Notes under the pieces: generated by a model
Seen by the model: only the letters and a program-made list of their open reading frames with translations
Told to the model about the DNA's origin: nothing
The model's database searches: none
Part shown: positions 1-7,759 of the stretch, piece by piece
How the letters are laid out: the number at the start of each line of letters is the position of its first letter
Position numbering within the stretch: the stretch's first letter is position 1
From: Mesorhizobium sp. AR07
Lineage (GTDB): Bacteria > Pseudomonadota > Alphaproteobacteria > Rhizobiales > Rhizobiaceae
Direction of reading: 5' to 3'
Length of the DNA stretch: 64,000 nucleotides
Assembly: GCF_024746815.1 (NCBI RefSeq)
Contig: NZ_CP080525.1
Coordinates: 1,984,001-2,048,000 of the forward strand
Position numbers and translations under genes: made by a program

Positions 1-1
1 G

Positions 2-91
2 GAAATCATCGAGCGCTACGGCGGCAGCGTGACGCTGGAAAACCGCAAGGGCGGCGGGCTTGAACAGACGGTGGTGTTTGAGGCTGCGTGA
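2..91 (+). CDS. C-terminal end of a sensor histidine kinase (partial)
   Basis: The window opens inside a reading frame that ends at a TGA at 89-91. The 29 visible residues (E-I-I-E-R-Y-G-G-S-V-T-L-E-N, then a glycine-rich turn and a T-V-V-F strand) match the last part of a HATPase_c domain. In that fold the stretch from 'iverhGG.i.v.n' through 'Gt.v.i.lP' closes the ATP-binding sandwich of histidine kinases. Nothing upstream is visible, so the kinase class and its response regulator are unknown. The call rests on this short motif only. Confidence 0.6.
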   Translation, partial: EIIERYGGSVTLENRKGGGLEQTVVFEAA

Positions 92-419
92 TGGGGCTCC
101 CCACCTCCCCCTTGTGGGGAGGTCGAACCGCAGGTTCGGGTGGGGGTGCTTGGCGCCGACCCCGCAGAACGTGGTTCCTCGCCCCGCAAAGCGGGGAGAG
201 GTGGCTCGGCGAAGCCGAGACGGAGAGGGGGAACGGCGCGGCTTATAATGATTCAGAGGGAAGCCCGCCAGCGTCGCAGGGCCCCTCTCCGGCCGCTACG
301 CGGCCACCTCTCCCCCATTTCATGGGGGCGAGGAAACCCTTATCCTGTTGGGGGTCGGCGCCGACCCCCACCCCGCTGCCCCGCAGCGACCCTCCCCACA
401 AGGAGGAGGGTAAAAAAAT
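92..419. repeat. Spacer made of mosaic palindromic repeats
   Basis: This 328-base gap has no credible gene. It is packed with short inverted repeats: CTCCCC..GGGGAG around 98-121, GGTTCG/CGAACC near 124-139, GGCGCCGACCCC near 152-165 and its inverse at 350-365, and a palindrome-rich block at about 281-342. That last block recurs at about 799-856 of the 13-kb region (13799-13856). The overlapping reading frames here are translations of the repeats. It may also hold the end of transcription for the kinase gene and for minE, which converge on it. Confidence 0.6.
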
Positions 420-692
420 TCAGCCCGCCATCGCCAGCGGCACCGCGCTCTTGTTGGGGATCTGGATGTCGATTTCCAGTGTCGACATGGTTTCGCCGCG
501 GTCCATCGAGACCTGCAGGTAATCCTGGTCGATCTGCACGTGTTTGGCGATGACGGCCATGATCTCCTCGCGCAGGATGGAGACGAGGTCGGGCTGGCTG
601 CGGTTGCGGCGCTCATAGGCGAGCAGCACTTGCAGCCGCTCGCGCGCCACCGGCGCGCTGGAGCGCCGCTTGAAAATGTCGAGCAGGTTCAT
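420..692 (-). CDS. minE: MinE, cell division topological specificity factor
   Basis: This 90-residue protein is the usual MinE length. The N-terminus [10 protein letters not shown] is the amphipathic membrane-targeting helix. The anti-MinCD region follows (residues about 12-35, [12 protein letters not shown]), then the beta-rich dimerisation domain with I-L-R-E-E-I and the [13 protein letters not shown] strand. MinE stimulates the MinD ATPase and drives MinCD away from midcell. Its ATG overlaps the minD stop by four bases (ATGA, 689-692), so the two are translationally coupled at the end of minCDE. Confidence 0.97.
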   Translation of the reverse strand: MNLLDIFKRRSSAPVARERLQVLLAYERRNRSQPDLVSILREEIMAVIAKHVQIDQDYLQVSMDRGETMSTLEIDIQIPNKSAVPLAMAG

Positions 693-1504
693 GCCGCCCT
701 CCTTCCCAGAAGCCGGTCGAGAAAACCCTTGCGCTCGAACGGCACGACGACCGGCAGCTCTTCGCCTTCGAGCCGCCTGGCGGCGTCGAGATAGGCGCGT
801 GCCGCGGCATTGAGCGGTTCCGACAGCGTCACCGGCGAACCGAGGTTGGAAGCCCTCAGCACATCCTGGCTCTCGGGAATGATGCCGAGCAGCGGCGTCG
901 ACAGGATTTCCAGCACGTCGTCGATGGAGAGCATTTCGCCGCGCGCGGCGCGCGCCGCGTCGTAGCGCGTGACCAGCACATGCTTGGCGATCTGCTCGCC
1001 CTGCTCTGCCCGCAGCGTGCGGGCATCGAGCAGGCCGATGATGCGATCGGAATCGCGCACCGAGCTGACTTCCGGATTGGTGACGATGACCGCCTCGTCG
1101 GCAAAGCGCATGGCAAGCTGCGCGCCGCGCTCGATGCCGGCCGGGCTGTCGCAGAAGACATAGTCGAACACCGAGCGCAGCTTGTCGATGACTTCGCCGA
1201 CACCCTCTTCGGTCAGCGCATCCTTGTCGCGCGTCTGCGAGGCCGGCAGCAGGAACAGCGTCTCCACCCGCTTGTCGCGGATCAGCGCTTGCGACAGTTT
1301 CGCCGAGCCCTGGATGACATTGACGAGGTCGAACACCACGCGCCGCTCGGCGCCCATGATCAGGTCCAGGTTGCGCAGGCCGACATCGAAGTCGACGAGC
1401 GCCACCTTCTTGCCGGTCTTGGCGACCGCGGCACCAAGGGCCGCCGTCGAGGTCGTCTTGCCGACGCCCCCCTTGCCCGAGGTGACCACCACTACCTTGC
1501 CCAT
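689..1504 (-). CDS. minD: MinD, septum site-determining ATPase
   Basis: This is a 271-residue ParA/MinD-family ATPase. The N-terminus [18 protein letters not shown] carries the deviant Walker A motif with the signature lysine. It is followed by [13 protein letters not shown] and the C-D-S-P-A-G-I-E Walker B region. The C-terminal lysine/arginine-rich amphipathic helix (F-L-D-R-L-L-G) is the membrane anchor. MinD recruits MinC to the membrane and is cycled by MinE. I chose the start at 1504 because GGAGG lies just upstream and the family begins at this residue. The frame is open further upstream, but that part is not conserved. Confidence 0.97.
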   Translation of the reverse strand: MGKVVVVTSGKGGVGKTTSTAALGAAVAKTGKKVALVDFDVGLRNLDLIMGAERRVVFDLVNVIQGSAKLSQALIRDKRVETLFLLPASQTRDKDALTEEGVGEVIDKLRSVFDYVFCDSPAGIERGAQLAMRFADEAVIVTNPEVSSVRDSDRIIGLLDARTLRAEQGEQIAKHVLVTRYDAARAARGEMLSIDDVLEILSTPLLGIIPESQDVLRASNLGSPVTLSEPLNAAARAYLDAARRLEGEELPVVVPFERKGFLDRLLGRRAA

Positions 1505-1553
1505 CAAAATGCCTCCGTTGTTGTTGTTTTGTTGGTCGAGCGGCCCTGTCAGC

Positions 1554-1591
1554 CGCCCAATATCAGTCCAAACGCCCAATATCAGTCCAAA
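1554..1591. repeat. 19-bp perfect tandem duplication between minC and minD
   Basis: The unit CGCCCAATATCAGTCCAAA occurs twice head to tail at 1554-1572 and 1573-1591, seven bases before the minC stop codon. On the transcript it lies in the short minC-minD spacer, upstream of the minD ribosome-binding site. It looks like a recent slippage duplication. No function is evident. Confidence 0.9.
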
Positions 1592-1597
1592 CGAATG

Positions 1598-2401
1598 TCA
1601 GTTGAGCGGCTCGACACGCAGAGCGTCTCCGTCGAGAAACGCCTGAATTGGCTTGCCGCGCGAAACACCTTCCATCTCCTCAGCGGTGACGTACCAGCCG
1701 TCGACCGCCAAAAGCTCGGCCTCGTTGCGGCGGCAGAAGATGCGCGCGCCTTTGTTGCCGAGCGCGCCCGCCGAAGCGCGCCCGCGCAGCGTGCCGTAGA
1801 CATGGATCGAGCCTGCCGCAATGATCTCCGACCCGGAAGCGACCGAACCCAGCACGATGACATCGCCATGCGGATGCACGATCGCCTGGCCGGAACGGAT
1901 CGGCGACTTGATCATCAGCGTGCCCGAAGCTTCGTGCCCAACTTGCGGCTCGCTTTCGCCGGCCTTGCTTGCGCCAACCTTGCCCGCGCGGCCCTCAGGC
2001 GCCTTGCCCTCGGTCTTGCCCTCTGATTGGCTGGAAATCTCCGCCCTCGCCTTGCGGCCGGGCTGCGCCAACAGGCCGTCCGTCGTCGCCTCCTTGGCTC
2101 CAACCAGCACCGGCGGCAATTCGGCGCCGAGCGAGGCCCCTTCGAGCTCGATGGCATAGATGCGGATGCCGCGCGTGGCGAGCTCAGCGACCAGCGCCGC
2201 GATCTCGCCCGCCCCAGGCTTCAGCATGTTCAAATCCAGCAGCACCGGCCGGCCGGCAAAATAGCCCGGCGAATTGCCGATCCAGTGATCCAGCCCCTCC
2301 AGCCAAGTGGCCAAAGGCGCCTCCGGCGTCAGCGTAAAAGCGACGAAAGAGCGGGCGCGAAAGCGAATGGATTTGGCCTCGAGGGGAGCGGCAAAAGTCA
2401 C
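1598..2401 (-). CDS. minC: MinC, septum site-determining inhibitor
   Basis: This 267-residue protein has two domains joined by a charged linker. The N-terminal FtsZ-inhibiting domain covers residues about 5-105 (F-R-A-R-S-F-V-A-F-T-L, then L-D-L-N-M-L-K). The linker at about 110-160 is rich in Lys, Glu, Ala and Gly. The C-terminal beta-helix (about 165-262) carries the family signatures I-R-S-G-Q-A-I, H-G-D-V-I-V-L-G-S-V-A-S-G-S-E-I-I-A-A-G-S-I-H-V-Y-G and A-R-I-F-C, which bind MinD. It starts with GTG, with AAGGA upstream, and heads the minCDE operon. It blocks Z-ring formation at cell poles. Confidence 0.96.
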   Translation of the reverse strand: MTFAAPLEAKSIRFRARSFVAFTLTPEAPLATWLEGLDHWIGNSPGYFAGRPVLLDLNMLKPGAGEIAALVAELATRGIRIYAIELEGASLGAELPPVLVGAKEATTDGLLAQPGRKARAEISSQSEGKTEGKAPEGRAGKVGASKAGESEPQVGHEASGTLMIKSPIRSGQAIVHPHGDVIVLGSVASGSEIIAAGSIHVYGTLRGRASAGALGNKGARIFCRRNEAELLAVDGWYVTAEEMEGVSRGKPIQAFLDGDALRVEPLN

Positions 2402-2691
2402 GGCTGGCGAATCCTTACTGATAGGTAAACGCTAGCGAGTGAATGGTTAATGAATGGTTAATAAGAGGGGTGGGGGCGCAGCTTGGCAGTCTTCGAAAGG
2501 TCGGCTGAACGCCAGTAGCGGTCGCTACCCGCAACACGCTGAATGTCTTGATAGGGGCCGCTTCCAGCCTGTCCGGTTTCGGTTGTAGCATTCAGTAAGC
2601 GGACACCTGGTCGAATTAGCTCCGCGGTTTCGAGAAAGCGCTTGGCTGGCGGCTCGCTTCAAGCTTTCATACGGTCGCGGGAGTAATCAGC
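2402..2691. promoter_or_regulatory. Intergenic region upstream of minCDE with an 11-bp tandem repeat
   Basis: This 290-base gap separates the divergent minC (minus) and the RelA/SpoT fragment (plus). The direct repeat GAATGGTTAAT is present twice, at 2441-2451 and 2452-2462, about 40-60 bases upstream of the minC start. It is a candidate regulator site or promoter element. No reading frame here looks real. A ribosome-binding site (GGGAG) precedes 2692. Confidence 0.45.
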
Positions 2692-2928
2692 ATGTCGTCA
2701 CTCGATTTCGAGGTCGAAAAGGCCGCATTCCGCAATTACTATAACGACAATGCTCAGCGCCTTGAGCAGGCGAAGATGGCATTCCTAACGCTCCTGAGTT
2801 CGCTGCTCGCCCACGGCGATCACGTCGTGGCGGCTACCGGCCGAATCAAGGATCGCGAGGAATCGATCAAGAAGTTCACACGCAAGTATCAGGAAGCTCT
2901 CGAAAAGAGCCGAACGCCCTACTGTTGA
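2692..2928 (+). pseudogene. RelA/SpoT-domain (p)ppGpp synthetase, 5' fragment cut by IS21
   Basis: Seventy-seven residues are native. Codon 78 (TGT) and the TGA stop come from the IS21 end at 2923. The sequence begins with a helical region (Y-Y-N-D-N-A-Q-R-L-E). It then shows G-R-I-K-D-R-E-E-S-I-K-K-F-T-R-K-Y and T-P-Y, which matches the entry into a RelA/SpoT synthetase domain (family pattern 'sRvKd.eSi..Kl.rk..'). Everything after that, including the catalytic residues, is missing and does not reappear beyond the element. The start has GGGAG nine bases upstream. The intact gene would be a small alarmone synthetase or related nucleotide pyrophosphokinase; the fragment is presumably inactive. 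Confidence 0.7.
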
Positions 2929-3033
2929 TTTCCACTAGGAACTGACCCGGCAACACAGGATATTTCCATCGAGAATTGACCCATGTTTGAACCTTGCCCC
3001 GCGTTTTTCAGCGGGGGCTACGGAGTGATCGAC

Positions 3034-4563
3034 ATGGCGTTATTGAGCGTGATCCGACGCTGGCATTTTCGAGAGCATTTATCGATCCGGGAGATTTGCC
3101 GCAGGACCGGCCTGTCTCGGAATACCATTCGCAAATACCTTCGCCTGGGCGGCGTGGAGCCGAAGTTCATGGTTCCCGAGCGGCCTAGCAAGCTTGATCC
3201 TTTTGCCGACCGATTGTCAGCCTGGCTGAAGACGGAAGCCAAAAAGAACCGCAAGCAGAAACGCACGATGAAGCAGTTGCATGCCGATCTTGTGAGCCTC
3301 GGCTATGAGGGGTCCTATGGTCGTGTTGCTGCTTTTGCTCGGGAGTGGAAGGCGGATCTGCAGAGAGAATTACAGACTTCGGGGCGTGGGACTTTCGTTC
3401 CACTAGCCTTCGATCCGGGTGAGGCTTTCCAGTTCGACTGGTCGGAAGACTGGGCGATCATCGGCAATGAACGCACCAAGCTACAGGTGGCCCACACGAA
3501 GCTCAGTTACAGCCGGGCCTTCACCGTTCGAGCTTACCTTCTGCAGACGCATGAGATGCTGTTCGACGCCCACGACCATGCTTTCCGCGTCTTAGGTGGC
3601 GTGCCTGGGCGCGGCATCTACGACAACATGAAGACCGCCATCGACAAGGTCGGGCGTGGCAAGGATCGCGACGTCAATGTCCGCTTCATGGCCATGGCCA
3701 GCCACTACCTGTTCGAGCCCGAGTTTTGCAATCCAGCGTCTGGCTGGGAGAAGGGCCAGGTCGAGAAGAATGTTCAGGATGCTCGCCATCGACTGTGGCA
3801 GCCGGTGCCACGCTTTCCTTCGCTGGAAGCCCTGAATGACTGGCTGGAGCTTCGATGCCAAGAGTTCTGGGCGCAGACCCCACATGGCAAAATGCGCGGC
3901 ACCATCGCCGATATCTGGGCTGAGGAAGTGCAGGCTCTCATGCCGACGTCCCGACCGTTCGACGGCTTTGTCGAATATACCAAGCGGGTTACCCCGACCT
4001 GCCTCGTGCATCTGGAACGCAACCGCTACAGCGTTCCGGCATCCTTTGCCAATCGGCCGGTGAGTCTTCGGGTCTATCCGGACCGTGTCGTTGTCGCCGC
4101 GGAAGGTCTGATCATCTGCGAGCACCGACGCATCATCGACCGATCGCATGATCGGCCGGGACAGACAGTCTACGACTGGCGGCACTATCTGGCGGTCGTG
4201 CAGCGCAAGCCCGGTGCTCTTCGCAATGGCGCACCGTTCACCGAGCTTCCCGAAGCCTTCAGAATGCTGCAGCAGCAACTGCTCAAAAAGCCGGGTGGCG
4301 ACCGTGAGATGGTCGATATCCTGGCGCTCGTGCTTCAGCACGACGAACAGGCCGTGCTGTCGGCCGTCGACATGGCGTTAAAATCCGGCGTTCCGACCAA
4401 GACCCATGTGCTGAACCTGCTGCATCGCCTGGTCGACGGAAAGTCCTCCACGCCGCCGCCGATCGACGCGCCACAGGCCTTGACGCTTACCAACGAGCCG
4501 AAGGCCAATGTCGAACGCTACGATGCCTTGAGGAAGACCTCGGAGGTGCGCCATGCGCCATAA
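3034..4563 (+). CDS. istA: IstA, IS21-family transposase
   Basis: This 509-residue transposase has an N-terminal helix-turn-helix ([19 protein letters not shown], residues about 15-35). An rve/DDE catalytic core follows, with the acidic residues visible in F-Q-F-D-W-S-E, G-I-Y-D-N-M-K and G-W-E-K-G-Q-V-E-K. The C-terminal beta region starts near Y-S-V-P. I chose the start at 3034 because GGAG lies eight bases upstream. An in-frame ATG at 2983 has no ribosome-binding site. The end overlaps istB by 11 bases, the normal arrangement for coupled translation. Confidence 0.95.
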   Translation: MALLSVIRRWHFREHLSIREICRRTGLSRNTIRKYLRLGGVEPKFMVPERPSKLDPFADRLSAWLKTEAKKNRKQKRTMKQLHADLVSLGYEGSYGRVAAFAREWKADLQRELQTSGRGTFVPLAFDPGEAFQFDWSEDWAIIGNERTKLQVAHTKLSYSRAFTVRAYLLQTHEMLFDAHDHAFRVLGGVPGRGIYDNMKTAIDKVGRGKDRDVNVRFMAMASHYLFEPEFCNPASGWEKGQVEKNVQDARHRLWQPVPRFPSLEALNDWLELRCQEFWAQTPHGKMRGTIADIWAEEVQALMPTSRPFDGFVEYTKRVTPTCLVHLERNRYSVPASFANRPVSLRVYPDRVVVAAEGLIICEHRRIIDRSHDRPGQTVYDWRHYLAVVQRKPGALRNGAPFTELPEAFRMLQQQLLKKPGGDREMVDILALVLQHDEQAVLSAVDMALKSGVPTKTHVLNLLHRLVDGKSSTPPPIDAPQALTLTNEPKANVERYDALRKTSEVRHAP

Positions 4564-5365
4564 TCCTGCCAGCGGCGCAATCGTCATCATGTTGCGAAGC
4601 TTGAAGATGCACGGAATGGCGCAGGCTGTCGGTGAACTCACCGAACAGGGATCGCCGGCGTTCGAAGCCGCCATTCCCATCCTGTCGCAACTCCTCAAGG
4701 CCGAGACGGCAGAACGCGAGGTCCGATCGACAGTCTATCAGCTCAAGACCGCACGCTTTCCAGCCTATCGTGATCTGAACGGATTCGACTTCTCTAGTAG
4801 CGAGATCAACGAGGCTCTGGTTCGCCAACTCCACCGTTGCGCCTTCCTCGACGAAGCCAACAACATCGTTCTGGTCGGCGGACCCGGCACTGGAAAAACC
4901 CACGTTGCGACCGCCTTGGGTATCCAGGCGATCGAGCATCATCACAAGCGGGTTCGTTTCTTCTCCACGGTCGAGCTGGTCAATGCGCTCGAGCAGGAGA
5001 AGGCACAGGGTCGCTCAGGACAGATCGCCAACCGGCTTGTCCATTCCGATCTCGTCATTCTCGATGAGCTCGGATACCTGCCGTTCAGTGCATCAGGTGG
5101 CGCATTGCTCTTCCATCTGCTGAGCAAGCTCTACGAGCGCACAAGCGTCATCATCACCACCAACCTCAGCTTCAGCGAATGGGCCAGCGTCTTCGGCGAT
5201 GCCAAGATGACGACCGCGCTGCTCGACCGACTGACGCATCATTGCCACATCCTCGAAACCGGAAACGACAGCTTCCGCTTCAAGAATAGCTCAGCTCATG
5301 AACCGAAAAACGCGAAGGAGAAAAACAGGAACTTGACCACCACACCAGACCCGAAACATACATAA
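4553..5365 (+). CDS. istB: IstB, IS21 transposition helper ATPase
   Basis: This 270-residue AAA+ ATPase of the IstB/DnaC type is complete. Walker A is G-G-P-G-T-G-K-T (residues about 109-116) and Walker B is L-V-I-L-D-E-L-G. Sensor I lies at [11 protein letters not shown] and an arginine finger region at [10 protein letters not shown]. IstB binds target DNA and activates IstA for strand transfer. Both genes look intact, so the element may still be mobile. Confidence 0.96.
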   Translation: MRHNPASGAIVIMLRSLKMHGMAQAVGELTEQGSPAFEAAIPILSQLLKAETAEREVRSTVYQLKTARFPAYRDLNGFDFSSSEINEALVRQLHRCAFLDEANNIVLVGGPGTGKTHVATALGIQAIEHHHKRVRFFSTVELVNALEQEKAQGRSGQIANRLVHSDLVILDELGYLPFSASGGALLFHLLSKLYERTSVIITTNLSFSEWASVFGDAKMTTALLDRLTHHCHILETGNDSFRFKNSSAHEPKNAKEKNRNLTTTPDPKHT

Positions 5366-5404
5366 AAGGCGGGTCAAATCTCGGTGGAAACGCCGGGTCA
5401 GTTC

Positions 5405-6139
5405 CTAGTGGAAATCAACACTGCAAGGAAGCCGGATTAATCTGGGGCCGCCCGTTCGGCAGAAGAAGCTCCTCCGAAATTTCTCTGGCTGCGTTCTGAC
5501 GGATGCCCAGATCATATCGGGAAAAAGGTCACGGTCGGCTTCGTTGACATGCCCCCCAAATCCAACGCAGTGGGCGCCTCGTAAGAAGTTGGCCGCCCGA
5601 TTGTAGAGACCCCGTCGAAACGACAGGATCTTCGACTGGTGCTGGATGATCGTGTAGGTAATGACTTGTTTCGAGGCGTCATCGGTCTCCGCCAGCACTC
5701 GGGCAATGTATTCAAACTGATCATCCCGCAGGTTCTCCAAGGGATTTTCCACGCCGATGTGTCCTATGCCCTGGAAATCAAGAAAGCGCTCACACGCTCG
5801 ACGAGGCACGCACAGAACCATCTCAGCGGAAGGCCTCGGTGCATGTCGTTCCGCAGTGTAGACCTGCAGTTCCGTTGGTTCGTCCGCGCGATTTGATGGG
5901 AGCAACTCTCTAAGAAAGAACCGTCCCCGGCTTGTCCTGACGAAGATCGACGAGGTGTTATTTAGGATGTCAATGCTTAGGCGAGCCTGCATCGACTTCT
6001 GAGGGGTGCGGCTAAGTCCCGTTGCCGGAAAAAGTCCATCCTCAATCCCATAGTTTACGAGTGCACGCGCCTTCAGGGGGCGTCCGTGTTTCCGTAGAAC
6101 GGTCTCCGCGACCCACAAGTAAGTTACATCTTCTTCCAA
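5405..6139 (-). pseudogene. HARE-HTH / Nudix-like protein, C-terminus removed by IS21
   Basis: The native sequence runs from the ATG at 6139 to 5421; the last residues (V-D-F-H-stop) are read from the IS21 end. Residues about 5-80 resemble a HARE-HTH domain (Y-L-W-V-A-E-T-V-L-R-K-H-G-R-P-L, then the wing F-V-R-T-S-R-G-R-F-F-L). Residues about 105-225 resemble the N-terminal half of a COG4112-type Nudix fold (V-L-C-V-P-R, L-S-F-R-R-G, then C-V-G-F-G-G-H-V-N-E-A-D). The protein stops before any Nudix box, so it should lack hydrolase activity. Base composition is lower in GC than in the neighbours, suggesting acquired DNA. Confidence 0.6.
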
Positions 6140-6484
6140 GCGCGCAAGTCGTCCCCAAACTGCGATTATTCATAGCAACTTTGACGTGCTCGAGGGCAGA
6201 CAATAAACGCAATCCACCGAAATTCTCAACCAACTTATAGCTTCGGGATTTTTCTCCAGTCGGCACGTTCATTGCCGTGTTGTCGGGCGTCGCTTCTGAG
6301 CGGAACCATCCTCGTAGTATAGCCACTCGGCATGCCAGCTTCCAGGAAGTCGATAAGGCACTCCCAACGACTGTAATTAGGCGCAAAGCTGCCGTGTACT
6401 TAGCGGGATTAAGATTAAATCGGTCACGCAAGCCTGCGGTGCATCGCATCGCGACCGTCAAAGGCAAGCACCAAACGGCTCCCC
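6140..6484. other. Unassigned lower-GC spacer
   Basis: This 345-base stretch lies between the truncated HARE-HTH gene and the small 49-residue gene. Frames on both strands (for example 6042-6488 minus and 6277-6498 plus) are open but show no domain, no good ribosome-binding site and poor codon usage. I see nothing supportable here. It is probably part of the same acquired segment as the HARE-HTH gene. Confidence 0.4.
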
Positions 6485-6634
6485 TCAATGCCGCTTGAAA
6501 TATTGCACCTCCCTCTCATGCTTCTCCGCCGCCTCGCGGGTATCGAACGTCCCCAGGTTCCGCCGCTTGCCGGTCTTTTCGTCCTTCTTGCGCGAATAGA
6601 GGCGGTATTTTCCGTTCTTGAGTTTCCGGATCAT
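6485..6634 (-). CDS. Small basic conserved protein, 49 residues
   Basis: The frame begins M-I-R-K-L-K-N-G-K-Y-R-L-Y-S-R and ends F-D-T-R-E-A-A-E-K-H-E-R-E-V-Q-Y-F-K-R-H. It is rich in Lys, Arg and Glu and has the G-T-F-x-T-R-E-A-A-E-x-H-E pattern of short proteins common in rhizobia, resembling the AP2-like or integrase arm-type fold ('G-t-F-.-t-.-e-e-A'). The ATG lies 14 bases after the stop of the DUF2934-like gene on the same strand, so the two are probably cotranscribed. The function is unknown. A DNA-binding role is possible. Confidence 0.7.
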   Translation of the reverse strand: MIRKLKNGKYRLYSRKKDEKTGKRRNLGTFDTREAAEKHEREVQYFKRH

Positions 6635-6648
6635 CTCGCTCTCCCTGA

Positions 6649-6966
6649 TCAGGATTTCCGCTTGCCCTTGAGGCTGCGGGCGGCCTGCTCGGTTGCTGCG
6701 CGGTCGCCGCCCAGCCTGTCGATCAGTTCCTGTGCCTCGTCGCCCGATATGCCGGTGCGCATCGCCAGCGCCTCGACCGCCAGGACGTCGGAGCTGGCGA
6801 TTTCGCGGGTTTCCGGAAGTGCATCGCCTGCCGTCAGCGGCAGCGCCGCCTCCCTGTCGATCTCGGCCGCTGCCTGGTGCCAGTGCCGTTCGGGGTCGCC
6901 GCCGCCTTCGCGTTCCCAGATCTGGTATGCGCGCTGCTGGATCTTCTCGTGCCGTTCGTCGCTCAT
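6649..6966 (-). CDS. DUF2934-domain protein
   Basis: This 105-residue soluble protein begins R-H-E-K-I-Q-Q-R-A-Y-Q-I-W-E-R-E-G. The G-x-x-x-x-H-W-x-x-A-x-x-E-I that follows is the DUF2934 signature (residues about 6-40). The second half (S-G-D-E-A-Q-E-L-I-D-R-L-G, A-A-R-S-L-K) is helical and resembles the short helical tail of DUF3606-type proteins. DUF2934 proteins are small, of unknown function and often stress-associated in rhizobia. It is followed by the 49-residue gene after 14 bases. Confidence 0.8.
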   Translation of the reverse strand: MSDERHEKIQQRAYQIWEREGGGDPERHWHQAAAEIDREAALPLTAGDALPETREIASSDVLAVEALAMRTGISGDEAQELIDRLGGDRAATEQAARSLKGKRKS

Positions 6967-7075
6967 GTCAATTCCTCCGTTGCGTCAGGGATGAACGCCG
7001 CGCCAATCCGAACGATCCAAAAAATTTGCGTGATCGGCGGGCGAAGAGCGTGACCCGCACGAAGGTGGCGCCCTA

Positions 7076-7241
7076 CGGCGCCCCCCTCTGCCCTGCCGGG
7101 CATCTCCCCCACAAGGAGGGAGATTGGCCGGCACTTCCGCTTTCGCCAATTTTCAACGTTGCAAGAAAAACGCAGGCACCGAAGCTGCCAATCTCCCCAC
7201 AAGTGGGGGAGATGGCCGGCAGGCCAGAGGGGGGCGCCGTG
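7076..7241. repeat. RIME-like composite palindrome, copy 1
   Basis: Two arms of about 45 bases face each other. The left arm runs GCGCCCCCCTCTGCCCTGCC..GGGCATCTCCC and the right arm ..GGGGGAGATGGCCGGCAGGCCAGAGGGGGGCGCC. A linker of about 60 bases with the phrase CGCCAATTTTCAACGTTGCA separates them. The same design recurs at 18491-18655 and 42361-42531. Intergenic palindromes of this kind are typical of Rhizobiales. Confidence 0.85.
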
Positions 7242-7310
7242 GAGCGCGACGGGCTGAGGCTTCACCTTCCCCCCGCAAGGGCCAACAACGGTAGGCAAAA
7301 AGAGCGCCCA

Positions 7311-7492
7311 GACACAATTCAGAAACAAAATTCAACAGTTCGGAAAAAATGGCGAAAAGATCGGATGGCATAATCATCCCGCGGCGGCCGGAAAATGGCC
7401 ACGGCGCGACGCCAATGGGGTGGTTACCGGCAATGCAACGAGGTTCGAACGGATGGATGGGTGACCTGCCCGGCATGTCGCTCACCGCCAGC
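7311..7492. repeat. Dispersed 180-bp repeat, copy 1
   Basis: The segment from AGACACAATTCAGAAACAA to GCCCGGCATGTCGCTCACC is closely similar, at about 80-85 percent by eye, to 25262-25441. Both copies include the identical run GCAATGCAACGAGGTTCGAA followed by CGGATGGATGGGTG. Both lie in intergenic DNA next to a RIME-like palindrome or spacer. On the reverse strand both copies encode a similar peptide (A-P-I-H-P-F-E-P-R-C-I-A type), but frames around it are not conserved, so I call it a repeat and not a gene. Confidence 0.85.
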
Positions 7493-7759
7493 AGCGCCGA
7501 ACCGGTGCGCCCACCCCGAGATCCAGATTATATGATATCGCTGCGGCCAATTATGTGATATCGGGCCGATCAAAGAGGGGTGAGACTCAGGCGGTCAGCG
7601 ATCGCCGGTCGGAATTCCGAGCTTTTCCGTCATGGATGCTTCGGTCATTCCACCTCCATCAACAAGGGTCAAATCGCAGCGGCGGCACAGCCGACAATGC
7701 CTGCCGACGCGGCGGCATGATCAGGATGTGCTTGGCGTGCTCGGCCAGGACGAGAGAGT

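Larger units (their letters stand above)
2923..5420 (+). mobile_element. IS21-family insertion sequence, complete, 2498 bp
   Basis: The element is bounded by perfect 29-bp inverted repeats at 2923-2951 and 5392-5420; each begins TGTTGATTTCCACTAGGAAC when read inward. A second, imperfect inner repeat pair lies at 2963-2982 and 5371-5390 (TTTCCAtCGAGAaTTGACCC type), the usual multiple-terminal-repeat layout of IS21. It carries overlapping istA and istB. The flanks (CCCTAC on the left, CTGCAA on the right) show no clear target duplication. It truncates a gene on each side. Confidence 0.95.
6967..7759. other. Gene-free spacer holding two repeat families
   Basis: The 793 bases between the DUF2934-like gene and the NRPS contain no credible gene. 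A RIME-like composite palindrome occupies about 7076-7241 and a dispersed repeat about 7311-7492, both listed separately. Sequence from 7493 to 7759 contains an AT-richer part (ATTATATGATATCGC..AATTATGTGATATCG near 7526-7563) with a short direct repeat TATGTGATATCG/TATATGATATCG. This may be the NRPS promoter region. Confidence 0.5.

Noticed and set aside
60..553. Several plus-strand frames in the first 550 bases
   Set aside because: They translate intergenic palindromes and the antisense of minE; Arg/Pro-rich with no start signals.
980..2026. 348-codon plus-strand frame across minD and minC
   Set aside because: Antisense shadow of two well-supported genes.
6042..6498. Open frames on both strands between the HARE-HTH fragment and the 49-residue gene
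   Set aside because: No domain, no ribosome-binding site, and they overlap each other on opposite strands.
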